A stretch of 64,000 nucleotides of DNA from Trema orientale (Eukaryota; Streptophyta; Magnoliopsida; Rosales; Cannabaceae), in contig JXTC01000455.1 of assembly GCA_002914845.1 (NCBI GenBank), positions 94,690 through 158,689 of the forward strand, read 5' to 3'. Below, in pieces: positions 1 through 11,800 of the stretch. The translations under genes were made by a program, and so were the position numbers. The notes beneath the pieces were generated by a model that saw nothing but the letters and a program-made list of their open reading frames with translations, was not told the origin of the DNA and ran no database searches. Numbering within the stretch: the first letter of the stretch is position 1; every line of letters starts with the position of its first letter.

Positions 1-1231
1 GTAGGTCGTTTTACATCCCGATCGCCATTGATAACTCTGCTACCTACTGCTCCAACAGAACGTTTCTTTTTTATTTTTTGATCCAAGCCTTCACCCCCAG
101 CAAGCAATCTGCGTGTCTTTTCTTCAATTCTTCCAGAACTCCCACTGACAGGCTGGAGGGTATTCCCATCCTTGTCTGCGAACATCTGCTGCCTCGAGGT
201 GACACTTGACCGACTTTCTGCCTGGTAACAGTTAGAAAATGAATAGGTAATCTCAGAGCATTAAGGGAACTTGTGCTGATATCAACATTTAGTTTGAATA
301 CAAACCCGTTGATCGGCCACTGATGTCCGAATGCGTTTATTCAACACAGCATTCTTTGCTCTTTCCCCCAATCTTTGAGTCATTGTGTCGTGAGGAGTTC
401 TATTAATCTGGCTTCCAGCTTTTATTAAATTTATTCCGCTGGACCTCTCACTTGATAAAAGATCACTTCGCTGCCGCTTCTTTGTGGTTAAAGCTTCTCT
501 ATACTTATCCAATTTGAACATTGATTCATGCAGCATTCTCGCTCTATCCCTATTATTAAATTAAAAATGAGCAAAAAAGTTCTGTTGAGTGCTCTACAAA
601 AGCATATTACGTGCAACTACACTGTCAAACTCAAATATGTTTTAGAAGTCAAAACCAACAGAGCCAGCTCAATTTGTTAAGCTTACAGGTGCCCATATCT
701 GTGAAACTAACAAATTTTTCCATCTCATTTATGGACATGATTTCACAACCTATTAATTATGTACTAACAAATTTAATTGACACCATGATGATAAAGCAAC
801 GCTAAAGAGCATGAAATTACATCTGCAAATGCCCGCTTATGTTACCAATCAAAATGGCTATCATTGTGCCACTAATTAACTTTGCCACATGACAAGAGCT
901 TGACAGAAGGCTATTAAAAATAGTGACATGCAAGAAGTAGTAGCCATTGACTGGACAAAATGTACCTGGCCTTCTTAGAAGCACCTTGCACGCTTTCTTT
1001 CAAGTGCTTTATCTCATCCTTTCCAACTGGAGCTGGAGCTTTAAGATGAGAAACTCCGAAAGAATGATTCTCAGAAGTACTAGGAACACCAAGAGCACGT
1101 CTTAATTCTCCTGGGCGTGGATATTTTTGATTGCCTAACGTAATAGGCTCCAATGGCAAACATTGGGGCAGTGGTGGCACATTAGAGGGTGCTGCAGTAC
1201 CCCTACTTAAATTATTCCCGGAGCTTAACAT
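1..1231 (-). CDS. Conserved plant protein of unknown function (AT5G22450-like family), partial
   Basis: Three exons read on the minus strand: 1231-966, 549-306 and 221 to beyond the window edge. The joins are standard: exon one ends phase 2 and continues into a KARDRAR segment, then MLHESMFKLDKYREAL; the next exon opens AESRSSVTSRQQM and contains RRLLAGGEGLDQKIKKKRSV. The pattern of a charged helical stretch, a KKRQRSDLLSSERSSG block, a TQRL-ERAKNAVLNKRIRTSVAD block and an AGGEG-KKKRSVG block is what I recall of a plant-specific family usually annotated as uncharacterised or 'spectrin beta chain-like'. It is rich in Lys/Arg and Ser, has no membrane segment, and is probably nuclear (inference). 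The biochemical role is unknown. The start is uncertain: the reading frame upstream of 1231 meets a stop near 1292 with no obvious acceptor between, so Met at 1231 is the first usable start seen, or an upstream coding exon was missed. The C-terminal part lies outside the window. Confidence 0.75.
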
Positions 1232-2166
1232 TGTTTTTTTCCAATACCTCAAAGGCTTCAAAAGCAGCCGCAATGAGTCCCAGAAACCTTATCTGCAATA
1301 AACCTAAATATCCTCTTTCTTTTCCCTGCCATCATACAATGCCCGACAAAAGGGGTAAGTTATCAGTTGACCACCTAACGAAGTAAGTCAGTGAAAAGCC
1401 ATCTATACAGCTTGGCATGCAATGCCACTAGAGAAAGTAGATATTACTAGATACAACTACAACTTCGTATATTATACTTCAAGAGGGAAATTCTTAAGGG
1501 AAAAAATAAATAAAGCTGACTTATTTCTTGCAAAAAAGCGGCCACTTGAATTAATGCATTTCTTTCACTTGAAATTCCAAAAAGGAAAAATGTGTCTTTA
1601 AACATCAATTCTAAATGCTTCCATCAACTTGTAGCATCAAGAACTCAAATACAAGAAACGATTATACAGACCACAATCAGTACTCCATGAAGCTACCATA
1701 TATATTAATATTTATATATCTATAAACAGCAAGTGCCCGAGAATCCTATCAAACATTCCCAAAATAAATCCATGAACTTTCCCGCTTCGCCCCTTTTTTT
1801 AAAAGAAGAAAAAAAAAAAAAAAAAAAAGACACTCCACCCCAATCACCTCAATCATCAATTATCATTATTCTGACATCCGAAAACAGCGATGAAACCATA
1901 GAAAATAAAGAAAACGTTTCGCGGCATCCAAACAGAAAATAATCAGGAAAACGAAGTTCGTCATCATCATCACCAAAATAAAAACGAAGCTCGAGGAGCT
2001 GCAGAGAGAAAACCCTAGGTTGCGAAGACCATTAGACCAAAATTAAAATATCAAAAATCAGAAAGAAAAAAAAAATGTAAAAAGGATATTCGAAAAATTG
2101 AGACGAAGTTGAAAATGAATCAAGTGAAATTAATGGGAAATTTGATATGAAAGAACTGGAAGTCAC

Positions 2167-2330
2167 CTGAGATTGAACGTAGTCGAGAGCAGATCATACA
2201 GGCAAATGGTACGGACAATTATAGAATAAGAGAGAGAAAATATGATAAAAGCGGGAGAAGAGTATTATGTAATTAATAAATTTATAAACAACTGTTTTCC
2301 CTAAACTGTATATATACAGTATTATTACGT
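2167..2330 (-). promoter_or_regulatory. Probable promoter and non-coding first exon of the left-edge gene
   Basis: On the minus strand a TATA-like run (TGTATATATACAG, about 2307-2319) lies about 140 bases upstream of a good donor (CAATCTCAG|GTGACT at 2167/2166). The stretch between would be a short leader exon followed by a long 5' intron. Transcript evidence would be needed to fix this; the call rests only on spacing and motif. Confidence 0.3.
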
Positions 2331-2339
2331 ATATACGCT

Positions 2340-3480
2340 CTCAGCTTATCATTGGTATTTGACTATTTATCATTGGTATTTGACTATTCTCTGTCCTTTT
2401 AGTTTAAAATTGTTTCAAAGTTTAATTGACTGCCTGAGTTTTTATTCTCTCTTCTATTTCTTTTATCATTATCTTTGAAGAGTTCAGTAGGTGTCTTCAT
2501 CCCCTCTCTCTATAGTTCCTTTTCTTTTCCTTTTTTCATCTTTGTTTTTCAAATAATCATTTCATCTGTGAAGGTAGAAGTCACATAAATCTAAGTCTAT
2601 GATGATTTTAGTTTTTGTTAGTTTTTGTTAGTGTTTTTTTATTTTATCATGTGTTATCATTGAATATATTATTATTGTGTTTCAAATTTTGGCAAAAACT
2701 CTATTAATAGTGTCAATTTGAATAGCTAAGAATTGAAACGAGCCATTGAAAAGTTCTAATGCATCATTCATAGAGTTTTTCTCCAATATCGTTAATGGGG
2801 ATCGCATTTGCTATGAAATCTTTAAATGTTCTTTTGCCTTCAAATTTGTAAATGATTTCCTGATTCTTATTATAGAAGCTTATATGTAACTCAATTAATT
2901 ATTACAGGAGTTTAATGAAATTATTTCCTTCAAAAAATTACAAAATTAACGTAGTTTACTCTTTTCTTTCTTTCATAGGGTGATTCAAGAGAATAATTAT
3001 GTACTGAATATTGGGGCATTGTCAAGAATCTCATCTAGATGTTGGTTTTCCTTCCCACACCGTTTCTCCATTTGATATAAATGACCTAAATGAATTGTCT
3101 ATTTTTTTAAGCTCCAATTACTATATCAAAAAGTCCCAATTTCACGAAAAATGAAACTCTACTCTTAAATCTCAAAATGTTTTACATATATCCCCTCAAA
3201 AAAAAAATGTTTTACATATATTTCTATAAAAATTTTCAAAATATGTCATTCTCTCTATAATGATACATAAACATATCAAAATTAAATTATGTGCATATTA
3301 TTAGTATACAATTGAGATGAATCAATTTTGCTTCAAATTTATTGTCATTTGTCATGAATTCAATGTTTATGATTATAAGGATAAGAATTATTATTCCCCT
3401 TATTAGAAAGCTCTTGTATTTTAAATTAGGAAGAGACCTAAGGATAAGAATAACTATTCCCCTTATTAGAAAGCTCTGGT
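2340..3480. other. Gene-free AT-rich spacer with small tandem duplications
   Basis: No coding signal. It contains a 21-bp direct duplication (TATCATTGGTATTTGACTAT, 2347-2388) and simple T-rich tracts. Nothing else recognisable. Confidence 0.5.
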
Positions 3481-3502
3481 ATTTTAAATTAGGAAGAGAT
3501 AA
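3377..3502. repeat. Tandem duplication, about 63-bp unit, two copies
   Basis: Two head-to-tail copies start AAGGATAAGAAT at 3377 and 3440 and share the run CCCCTTATTAGAAAGCTC; only a few substitutions separate them. The peptide it encodes in one frame is an artefact of the duplication. Confidence 0.8.
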
Positions 3503-6500
3503 GAAAGAGAGAGTTTATTATTGTTTTCTTTTTGAACTATATTGGTATCTAATAGATTTTTTTTTTTGTCACATTTGCCTTTTAAAATATGTAGCAAGAA
3601 TGAGCATGATAACTCCATGAAATTGGAGTTTTCTTGTGCTTAAATGTTTTTGCGATGTTCTTATTTAAAGAAAGTAATTTTATTAGCTTTTTTAGTTTAT
3701 TTTGTGTTATTTTGATTTTTTGTTTATGTTTTGTGTTAGGAAGTTGAAAAAAAAAAATAGAATTGGTGGTCATTTGGTAAAAACCGAGGTGAAAAGAGCA
3801 TTGAAAAGAGGAGATTGGTAGAACCAGTAGCGCGGTCGTGCCATCAAGTATTGCAACTTGCGCCACCAAGTCAGAGACCATAGTGCAAGGGCGCCATTCA
3901 ATGGTGAGGCTGCGCCACCTTCCTTGCGTCGCCTTTTTTTCAGTTGCACAGGGGCACAACCTTCCTTGCGTTGGCTCGCAATTGCTCGTTCTTGAGTGCA
4001 TTTCGAGGGGTCAAGGTCACTTCTTTTTGATAATCCGACAGTGAAGATTTGACCTAACCTTAATTATGCAAGAGCCACAATTGGAAAAACCCTAAAATAG
4101 GTGCGGAGGCACAACTTTCATAGGGGAGGATGCTCCATTGAGCAACAATTCCCAAAAAAAACTTCTATTGTTGGAATTCCACCAAAAATACAAAAACAAT
4201 AGTTTGAACATAAATAATTTGTATATCAATATATACTTTTTTACAATTAGTTTCTTGTGAGGAATTTTATTTTAGGTTTTATATTTGGTAATTAATATAG
4301 TTGAGAGTAATTTTTGAGGGCAAAATCAAGAGGATACAATTATCAACTTCGGAAGAGAATTTAGCAACTTTCAAGAACATATCCAAGCTCTTCCAAGAAA
4401 AAAGTGAAATTCACACCAATATAGATTTATTCTTTAATTTTTATCCTTATTTGTATATCTCTTGATATGGTTGGATTGAAATGTTATTGTTCTCAATAAT
4501 TATTATGAATTAAATACTTTTGTTTAGGATTGCTATGTGAACTAACCATATATATTATAGTTGTGTATCTCTCTTTTTGATATCTAATTATCCATATTGA
4601 TTGGTTGTTCTATTTTGTACTTAATACTACTAATTACTTGATCACTAGTTAGTATGATTTTTGGAAATACACAATAGAATAGAAATGAAGTTATATATTT
4701 AGCCTTAGATAGAGTAACATATATACATTTTGGTAAGATAAGAATATACTTATCTATTGTGTGCAGCCATTATAAAGTGTTTGCACTTAATAATTCAATT
4801 TTAAATTAATCCTCATAGGAATATAGTGGGTTAGTTTATATGGGAATGTTTGTTTAATGTCGGAAGAAGCTTGTGAATAATTTAGTATACTCGGCTAACA
4901 ATCAATTGGTTAAATTAACTGGAGGAAAAGAGAGGTAATAAAGACAAGCGTGGGGTTGGAGGACTAGTAATCCTATACATTTCTCTTTTTCTTTTTCTTT
5001 TTCTTTTATTTCTTTTGCATTTTATTCTAGTTTCTTTTGTTTTATTTCTTTTGCACTTATATTTTTCTTAATTAACGAGTGTTTGGATAATCTTAGGATT
5101 GATATAAATTTAGTACTTAACAAGATTAGTAACTAATTCTCGTGAGTATGATGACATTTTTAACTCCTAAATCTATATTACTTATGACCATGTGTACTTA
5201 CAAATGTATGTGTGAGTATATATGTACCTAATTCTACACTTACACACACTAGGCAACAGAGCATATAACTCAAAAGAAAAAACCTTTCAACATTAGGATT
5301 TTGAATACTTCTTTTTTCTTATTTTCCTTGCGTATAGAATACAAATATTTCCGATTATGTTTCTTGTACTATTTTGAAAGGGGTTTTTGGAATGTGTTCC
5401 CCCTAAATATTTGGCAATATGGTTTTGAATTTTGTTTTTGCAATTAGGTCTCTAAGTTTAAATACTATGACAATTATGTCTAATAATCAGTGGCTGTCAA
5501 ACATTGGACAAAACTGAGCATGTGCAATTTCAGTAGTTTGATCAGTTGTTTCACGTGATAGTTTATCTATAATTTGATTTTTGTATTTGATTGATATCAA
5601 AATGATTGGTTGAAATTATATTTTTCTGAAAAAAAAAAGAAAGAAAAAGAAATACTAATCAACTACCTTGAAAAGAAAAAGAAAGAAAAATATTCTCAAA
5701 TATTTTGCCTTTATTCTATTCTATATTAGTAGGTATATGCATTATTATCTTTTAGCAAAATGGCTTGATTAATGAGCATAGATTAAATTGGTTTTTATAC
5801 TTTCATGAGTTCATTCTTATCACTCAAACTTTTAAATTTGAGAAAGATAAGGAAGAGAAAGTTTATTATTATTGCGCTCTCTCTATTATTTGTCTGTTAT
5901 TTAACTAAATTTTGTTTATAATTTTTTAAAAAATTTTGCCATTCAATATATATAGCTATAATGAGCATAGAACTCAAAAGGAAAACCTTTTCGACTCCAG
6001 AATTTTGAATACCTATTTTCTCTCCAATCATTAGCTATAAAATACAGATAACCAATTATGTTTCTTGTCCTAATTTTATAAGGGGTTTTTGTCATTGTTT
6101 GCCCCTGAATTTTATATCGATTGATAATGTAGTTCTCGATTTTTTCTTTTTCTTTTTTTTTTTTTTGCAATTAAGTTCTCAAATTTTAAAAACAAATCAA
6201 GTTTAATTAGTTAGTAGTTGTCAAATATTAGACGAAATTGAGAACATATAATTCACTTTTGAATTTGAGAGAGATAGCAAAGAGAGAGTTTAAAACTGTT
6301 TCTTATTTTTCGTCATTTTAATTGGTGTTTGTTTGTTTTTTACACTAAGTTTTAATTATAGAAACCTTTTTTTCCCTCATTTTTGCTCTTTGAAATGTGT
6401 ACCTGCAATCTATTCAAAAACGAAATGTATAGTTACAAGGAGAATAAAATAAAAAGGAAAAATGTTTCTACACTAGGATTTATAATATCTCTCTTCTCTC

Positions 6501-6540
6501 TTTTCCTTGCCTGTAATTACAAATTATGTTTCAGATAAGT
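3480..6540. repeat. Diverged dispersed repeat blocks, at least four partial copies
   Basis: Blocks at about 3480-3640, 5255-5560, 5830-6250 and 6265-6540 share the same order of words: GAAAGAGAGAGTTTATTATT, then ATGAGCATAGAACTCAAAAG, TAGGATTTTGAATAC, ATTATGTTTCTTGT, AAGGGGTTTTT and TTGCAATTAGGTCTC. They are too diverged for a clean boundary. They may be one transposon duplicated locally or a family of insertions around the LTR-like relic that lies among them. Confidence 0.45.
3640..5110 (+). mobile_element. LTR-like retroelement relic with GC-rich patch
   Basis: No coding sequence. A GC-rich patch (3825-4000) repeats words such as GCGCCAC, CTTCCTTGCG and GGGCACAAC, followed by an AAGAACATATCC...CTTCCAAG leader-like stretch and a long AT-rich tail. 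The same order of parts is seen in the better copy at 60096-61510, so I read this as an old solo LTR or LTR fragment of the same general class. Boundaries are approximate. Confidence 0.3.
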
Positions 6541-6599
6541 GCGTAATTATCCTTATATTTTGATTTATTCCTCTACATTATTTTGATAGTTTTTTTTTA

Positions 6600-7960
6600 T
6601 ATATTTCTAGATTGTTTATGTTGTTTTTAATGTTTTATAGGTGTTTTAGAGTGAAACAGATGAAAATGAGCTGAAACAGAGCGAAAACAACACAAAAATG
6701 GCTTATGCAGAAAGTTGGTGCCATGGTGCTAGGCTTCTGGTGCCACAGTGCCAACCGGGGGAAAAAAAAGGGAAAAAAATCTTCCATAATGCCAATGTTG
6801 TGGCGCCATATAGTCTTAAAATCACCTACTTCAAGTATTTCATGTGTTTTGGACTCTGAAACTTTATGAAACCTCTACAAATCATCGCCAAGGCCAAATA
6901 CATTATAAAATAGGACATTCTAACTTAGAAAAAGGAGACCTTAGACTCATAGCAACGCACCAACACGCAACGCACCAACACCTAGAGAGGAGAGAATCGA
7001 TGAGAGAATCAAGGAGAGAAGGCGATTGCTTAGAGGTCAAATGACTATTTGTGTGGAGGAGCTTCGTACCACAACCACTTTTATTCGTTTATTCTTTTCC
7101 TTTTCTTTATCTATTTATCAAACTAGTATGATGATTTCATTGAGCAATTTTATAGACATGCTAGATTAGGTTTTGTTTGGTTAAGTGTGATTTCGAAGCC
7201 TTAAACATTAGTATTAATTAATTTTCCTGATTTTATATAACAATTATTTATTCAAAGTTGTTTATGTTTCTTCTATACTTTATTGTTTATAGTTTTTATC
7301 TTGATTTATTTGGGATGTGCAACTAAATAGAACTAGATAAATATCTATTTCTAGGTTAGAATTCTTGATCTGTAATTCTCAAGGTATTTCGACCATAAAT
7401 AGCGAATTATGATTAATTGAATTGTGATAATTGATTAATTGATTGTAATGAAGACATAATCTAAGTTAAAGATTCAGAGCTTATGAGATGATTGCCTAGG
7501 TCAACCTATTTTTCTTTATGTAATACATCAATTGGATTAAACTAAGAGAGTTTGTTCGAGGTTATTTAATTGATAGGATCCAAATAAAAAGTTTGTTTTA
7601 TTTAGTAAAAATCTAATGATAGATTGAGATAGAACTAGCTTGTGTGCTATTTACGGTTAAAAATTTCAATAAGTAATTGAACATAAAGTTTGATAATTAA
7701 TTTAATAGAAATGTCTAGTGGTGGCAAATGAACCTTTAACCCAGTTATTTTACTTGTTGTTTATTTATTTGTATTTTATTTATTTTTTACGTTTTATTAG
7801 TTTTAGAATATAATTAGAAAAAAAAAAAACCCCTATAGTATAGAGTTAATAGCTTAATATTTAGATTCTGTTCCAAGTGAGATTGATTATTACTACTACT
7901 ATACTAAGTTAAACTAATATAGGAATAAGAAGGAATTAATTTAGTGTTTCAATGATAAGC
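6600..7960 (+). mobile_element. LTR-like retroelement relic
   Basis: A patch at 6715-6815 repeats the word GTGCCA/GGCGCCA (GGTGCCATGGTGCTAGG, GGTGCCACAGTGCC, TGTGGCGCCATA), followed by GAGAGAATCAAGGAGAGAAGG and a long AT-rich tail ending near CCCCTATAGTATAGAG. This layout resembles LTRs of plant Ty3/gypsy-type elements and the copy at 60096-61510. No internal coding region or second LTR is visible. Confidence 0.35.
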
Positions 7961-7975
7961 CCAGCTTCTTATACT

Positions 7976-8033
7976 AGTTTTGAAATGGGTTTTGGGCAAT
8001 ACTAGTTTTGAAATGGGTTTTGGGCATGTGTGC
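7976..8033. repeat. 28-bp tandem duplication
   Basis: The run TTTTGAAATGGGTTTTGGGC is present twice with a period of 28 bases (7979 and 8007). Recent, near perfect. Confidence 0.8.
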
Positions 8034-8079
8034 CTAAATTTTTCTGATTGGCAATTTTTTCTGATATATATATATATAT

Positions 8080-8330
8080 AGGTTGCCAATCCCGTAGGTA
8101 TTTTTTTTTTTTACCTATGTATAGGTATTTTTTTTTAGCCGTTGGATCATCATCTAATGGTGATCCAACGGCCATAATGAGGTGCATAAAAAGACGTACA
8201 TCATTAATACTATTTCTCTCTCCTACTTTTTATAATAAAAAAAAATGTGCATGATAACTTTTCATTGACCAAATTGATACCTATGCATAGGTAAAAAAAA
8301 AAAAAAAAAAACCTACTGGATTGGGACACC
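8080..8330. mobile_element. hAT-type MITE, family copy 1
   Basis: Terminal inverted repeats are clear: the left end reads CCAATCCCGTAGGT, poly(T), ACCTATGTATAGGT, and the right end read in reverse is CCAATCCAGTAGGT, poly(T), ACCTATGCATAGGT. The interior holds a second palindrome (GCCGTTGGATCA...TGATCCAACGGC, 8139-8173). It shares termini, the TTGGATCAT word, the GACGTRC word and length with the copy at 18361-18602, whose 8-bp target duplication places the family with hAT elements. The right end abuts another foldback element, so no target duplication can be scored here. Confidence 0.8.
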
Positions 8331-8485
8331 AAAAATTTACACAAAAAACTTACACTACATGATGTGGCATCCACTTCCACCGTTAAATCTTAAATGGTGT
8401 GGTCCCACTTTGAATAAGATAGTGGTTGAAATGGATGCCACATCATGTGGTGTAAGTTTTTTGTGTAAATTTTTGGTGTCCCAAT
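8320..8485. mobile_element. Foldback MITE, 166 bp with about 50-bp inverted arms
   Basis: The first 50 or so bases (from ATTGGGACACCAAAAATTTA) return as the reverse complement at the end (…TTTTGGTGTCCCAAT, ending 8485) with about one mismatch. The central loop is about 65 bases. No coding capacity. Its outer bases overlap the terminal repeat of the neighbouring MITE, which suggests insertion into it or co-option of its end. A diverged half copy lies near 36747-36800. Confidence 0.85.
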
Positions 8486-8499
8486 CATTACTCTATGTA

Positions 8500-8838
8500 T
8501 ATACATTCATTAAGTCTATAAATTTAAAGAACCATCACATATGGTTCGTTAGTGAGTATCGATTATTGGATGGAATTTAGCATGTACAAGTCATGTGCAA
8601 TACATTTTAAGGGTATTTCACTAGACTATGGGCTATTTTAGGATAGTTTTTACAACTTCTAATTCTTAGTGTTCAATAAACTATCTTTTTGTCAAATTAT
8701 TTTATATTCTCCTGCCTTAAATGGAAATTTTGGACGCAAACTACTTGATAAAAGATTTTAAAAGTGATTGGAAAAGAATCCAAATTAGAGGGAAAACAGA
8801 AAAGAATATGGAATTTAGGGTTAAAACAAAAGTTTTAA
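8500..8838. other. Spacer left of the satellite array
   Basis: About 340 AT-rich bases with no recognisable coding, repeat or regulatory signal. Confidence 0.4.
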
Positions 8839-8839
8839 A

Positions 8840-11800
8840 GAGTGTTTTTTGCTCCAAAACTCCAATTCCAATTATCTAGCACATAGTTATCCCATTTTGC
8901 TCGTTTTGGCCCAATTTAGTCAACCTTTTTATAGAGTAGTCAAACCAATGAGTTTGCTTCCCGAAATCTACCTCGGTCATAAGTAATCAAATAAAGAGTA
9001 TTTGTTGCTCTAAAAACACAATTCCAATTACCCAGCATATATTTGTCCATTTTTGCTCATTTTGGCCTATTTTGTTCGAACTTTTTCTAGAACAGTTAAT
9101 ACATAGAGTTTATTTTCCGAAACATACATAAGGTCATAAAGAACCAAATAAAGAGTGTTTGGAAACATACCTAAAATCACAAGGAACCAAATAGGGAGTG
9201 TCTGTTGCTCCAAACACTCAATTCGAATTATCCAGCACACAATTATCCCTTTTTGCTCATTTCACCCTATTTTGGTCAACCTTTTTGTAGAACAGTAAAA
9301 CTAAAAAGTTTGTTTCCCAAAACATACCTAGGCGAAAAGTTTGTTTTCCGAAACATACCTAGGATCACAAGGAACCAAATAAAAAGTATTTATTGCTGCA
9401 AAAACTCAACTCATATTATTAAGCACATAGTTATCCCTCCAGCTTGTTTTGGCCAGATTTGGTCAACCTTTTTGTAGAAAAGTCAAATTATGGAATTTAT
9501 TTTCCGAAACTTACCCGGGATCATAAAAAACCCAATAAAGTGTGTTTATTACTCAAAAAACTCAATTCCAACTATCTAGCATATAGAAATCTCACTTTGG
9601 TCGTTTTGGCCCATTTTTATCAACTTTTTTTGTATAGCAGTCAAACCAAGGAGTTTCTTTCCCGAAATATACCTAGAGTCATAAGGAATTAAATAAAGAG
9701 TACTTGTTGCTGCAAAAACTTGGTTCCTATTATTTAGCACGCAGTTATCCCTCTTTGCTCAGTTTGGCTCATTTTTGTCAACCTTTTTCTAGAACATTCA
9801 AATTAAGGAGTTTATTTCTTGAAAGTTATCTAGGGTTACAAGGAACAAAATAAAGAGTGTTGTTGATCTAAAAACTCAATTCCAATTATCTAGCACATAG
9901 TTATTCCACTTTGCTTATTTTGGACTATTTTGGTAAAATATTTTGTAGAAGAATCAAACCAAAGAGTTTTTTTTCCAAAATTTACCCAGGGTCATCACAA
10001 GTAACCAAATAAAAAGTTTTTGTTACTCCGAAAACTCAATTCTAATTATCTAGCACATAGTTTTGCCACTTTGCTCGTTTTATCCTATTTTTGTCAATCT
10101 TTTTGTAGAACAATCAAACCAAGGAGTTTCTTTCCCGAAATATACCTAGGGTCACAAGAAACCAAATAAAGTATACATGTTGCTGCAAAAACTCAATTCA
10201 TATTATCTAGCACGTAGTTATCCCTTTCTGCATTTTTGGCTCCTTTTAGTCAACCATTTTGTAGAACAATCATACTAAGGAGTTTGTTTCTGAAACTTAT
10301 CTAAGGTCATAATGAACTAAATAAAGAGTGTTTGTTACTTCAAAAAATCAATTCTAATTATCTAGCACATAGTTATCCCACTTTGCTTATTTTAGCCCAT
10401 TTTGGTCAACTAATTTGTAGAGCAGTCATACCAAAATATTTGTTTTCCAAAACGTACCTAAGGTTAAAAGGAACCAAATAAATATTATTTATTACTGCAG
10501 AAATCTAACTCCAATCATCTAGCACATTGTTATCCTACTTTTACTCATTTTGGCCCATTTTATTCAACATTTTTTTTCAGAATAGTTAAACTAAAGAATT
10601 TATTTTCTAAAACTTACCTATGGTCATAAGGAACCAAAAAAAGAATATTTGTTACTCCAAAAACCCAATTTCAATTATCTAGCATATAGTTATCCCTTTT
10701 CCCTTGTTTCAGCTCATTTCGGTCAACTTTTTGGTAGAACAATCAAACCAAAAAGTTTGTTTCCTAAAACATACCTCGGGCCATAATGAACTAAATAAAA
10801 AGTAATTGTTAAGGCAAAAACTTAATTCATATTATCTATCACATAGTTATCAGTCTCTGAGTGTTTTGGCCTATTTTGGTTAACCTTTTTGTAGTACTAT
10901 CAAATCACGGAGTTTGCTTTCCGAAACTTACCCAGGTTACAAAGGACCAGATAAAGAGTACTTCTTGCTCTAAAAACCCAATTCCAATTATCCAGCACAT
11001 AGTTGTCCCACTTTTCTCGTTTTGACCTGTTTTGATAAACCATTTTGTATAACAGTCAAACCAAAGAGTTTGTTTTCTGAAACTTACTTGGGGTCACAAG
11101 GAATCAAATAAAGAGTATTTATTACTCCAAAAACCCAATTCAAATTATCTAGCATATAGTTATCTCACTTTGCTCATTTTGGCAAATTTTTTGTAGAACA
11201 ATCAAACCACAGAGTTTGCTTCCCGAAACTTACCTAGTGTCACATGGAACTAAATAAAAAGTATTTGTTACTGCAAAAACTCAATTCCTATAATCTAGTA
11301 CATAGTTATCTCTCTTAGCTTGTTTTGGCCCATTTTAGTCAACTTTTTTGTAGAACAGTCAAACGAAGAAATTTGTTTTCCGAAACGTACCCGAGGTCAC
11401 AAGGAACCAAATAAGGAGTGTTTACTGCTCTAAAAACTCAATTCCAATTATCTAACACATAGTTATCCCATTTTGCTCATTTTGGCCCATTTTTGTCGAC
11501 CTTTTTGTAGAATAGTCAAACTAAGGAATTTCTTTCTAGAAACATACCTAGAGTTACAAGAACCAAATAAAGAGTTTTTGTAGCTGCAAAAACTTAGTTC
11601 ATATTATCTAGCACACAATTATCCCTCTTTGCTCGTTTTGGCCCATTTTTGTTAATCTTTTTGTAGAACAGTCAAAACAAAGAGTTTGTTTCCTGAAACT
11701 TACATAGGGTCACAAGAAACAAAATAATGAATATTTGTTGCTCGAAAAACTCAATTCCAATTATTTAGCACATAGACATATCATTTTGCTAGTTTTGGCC

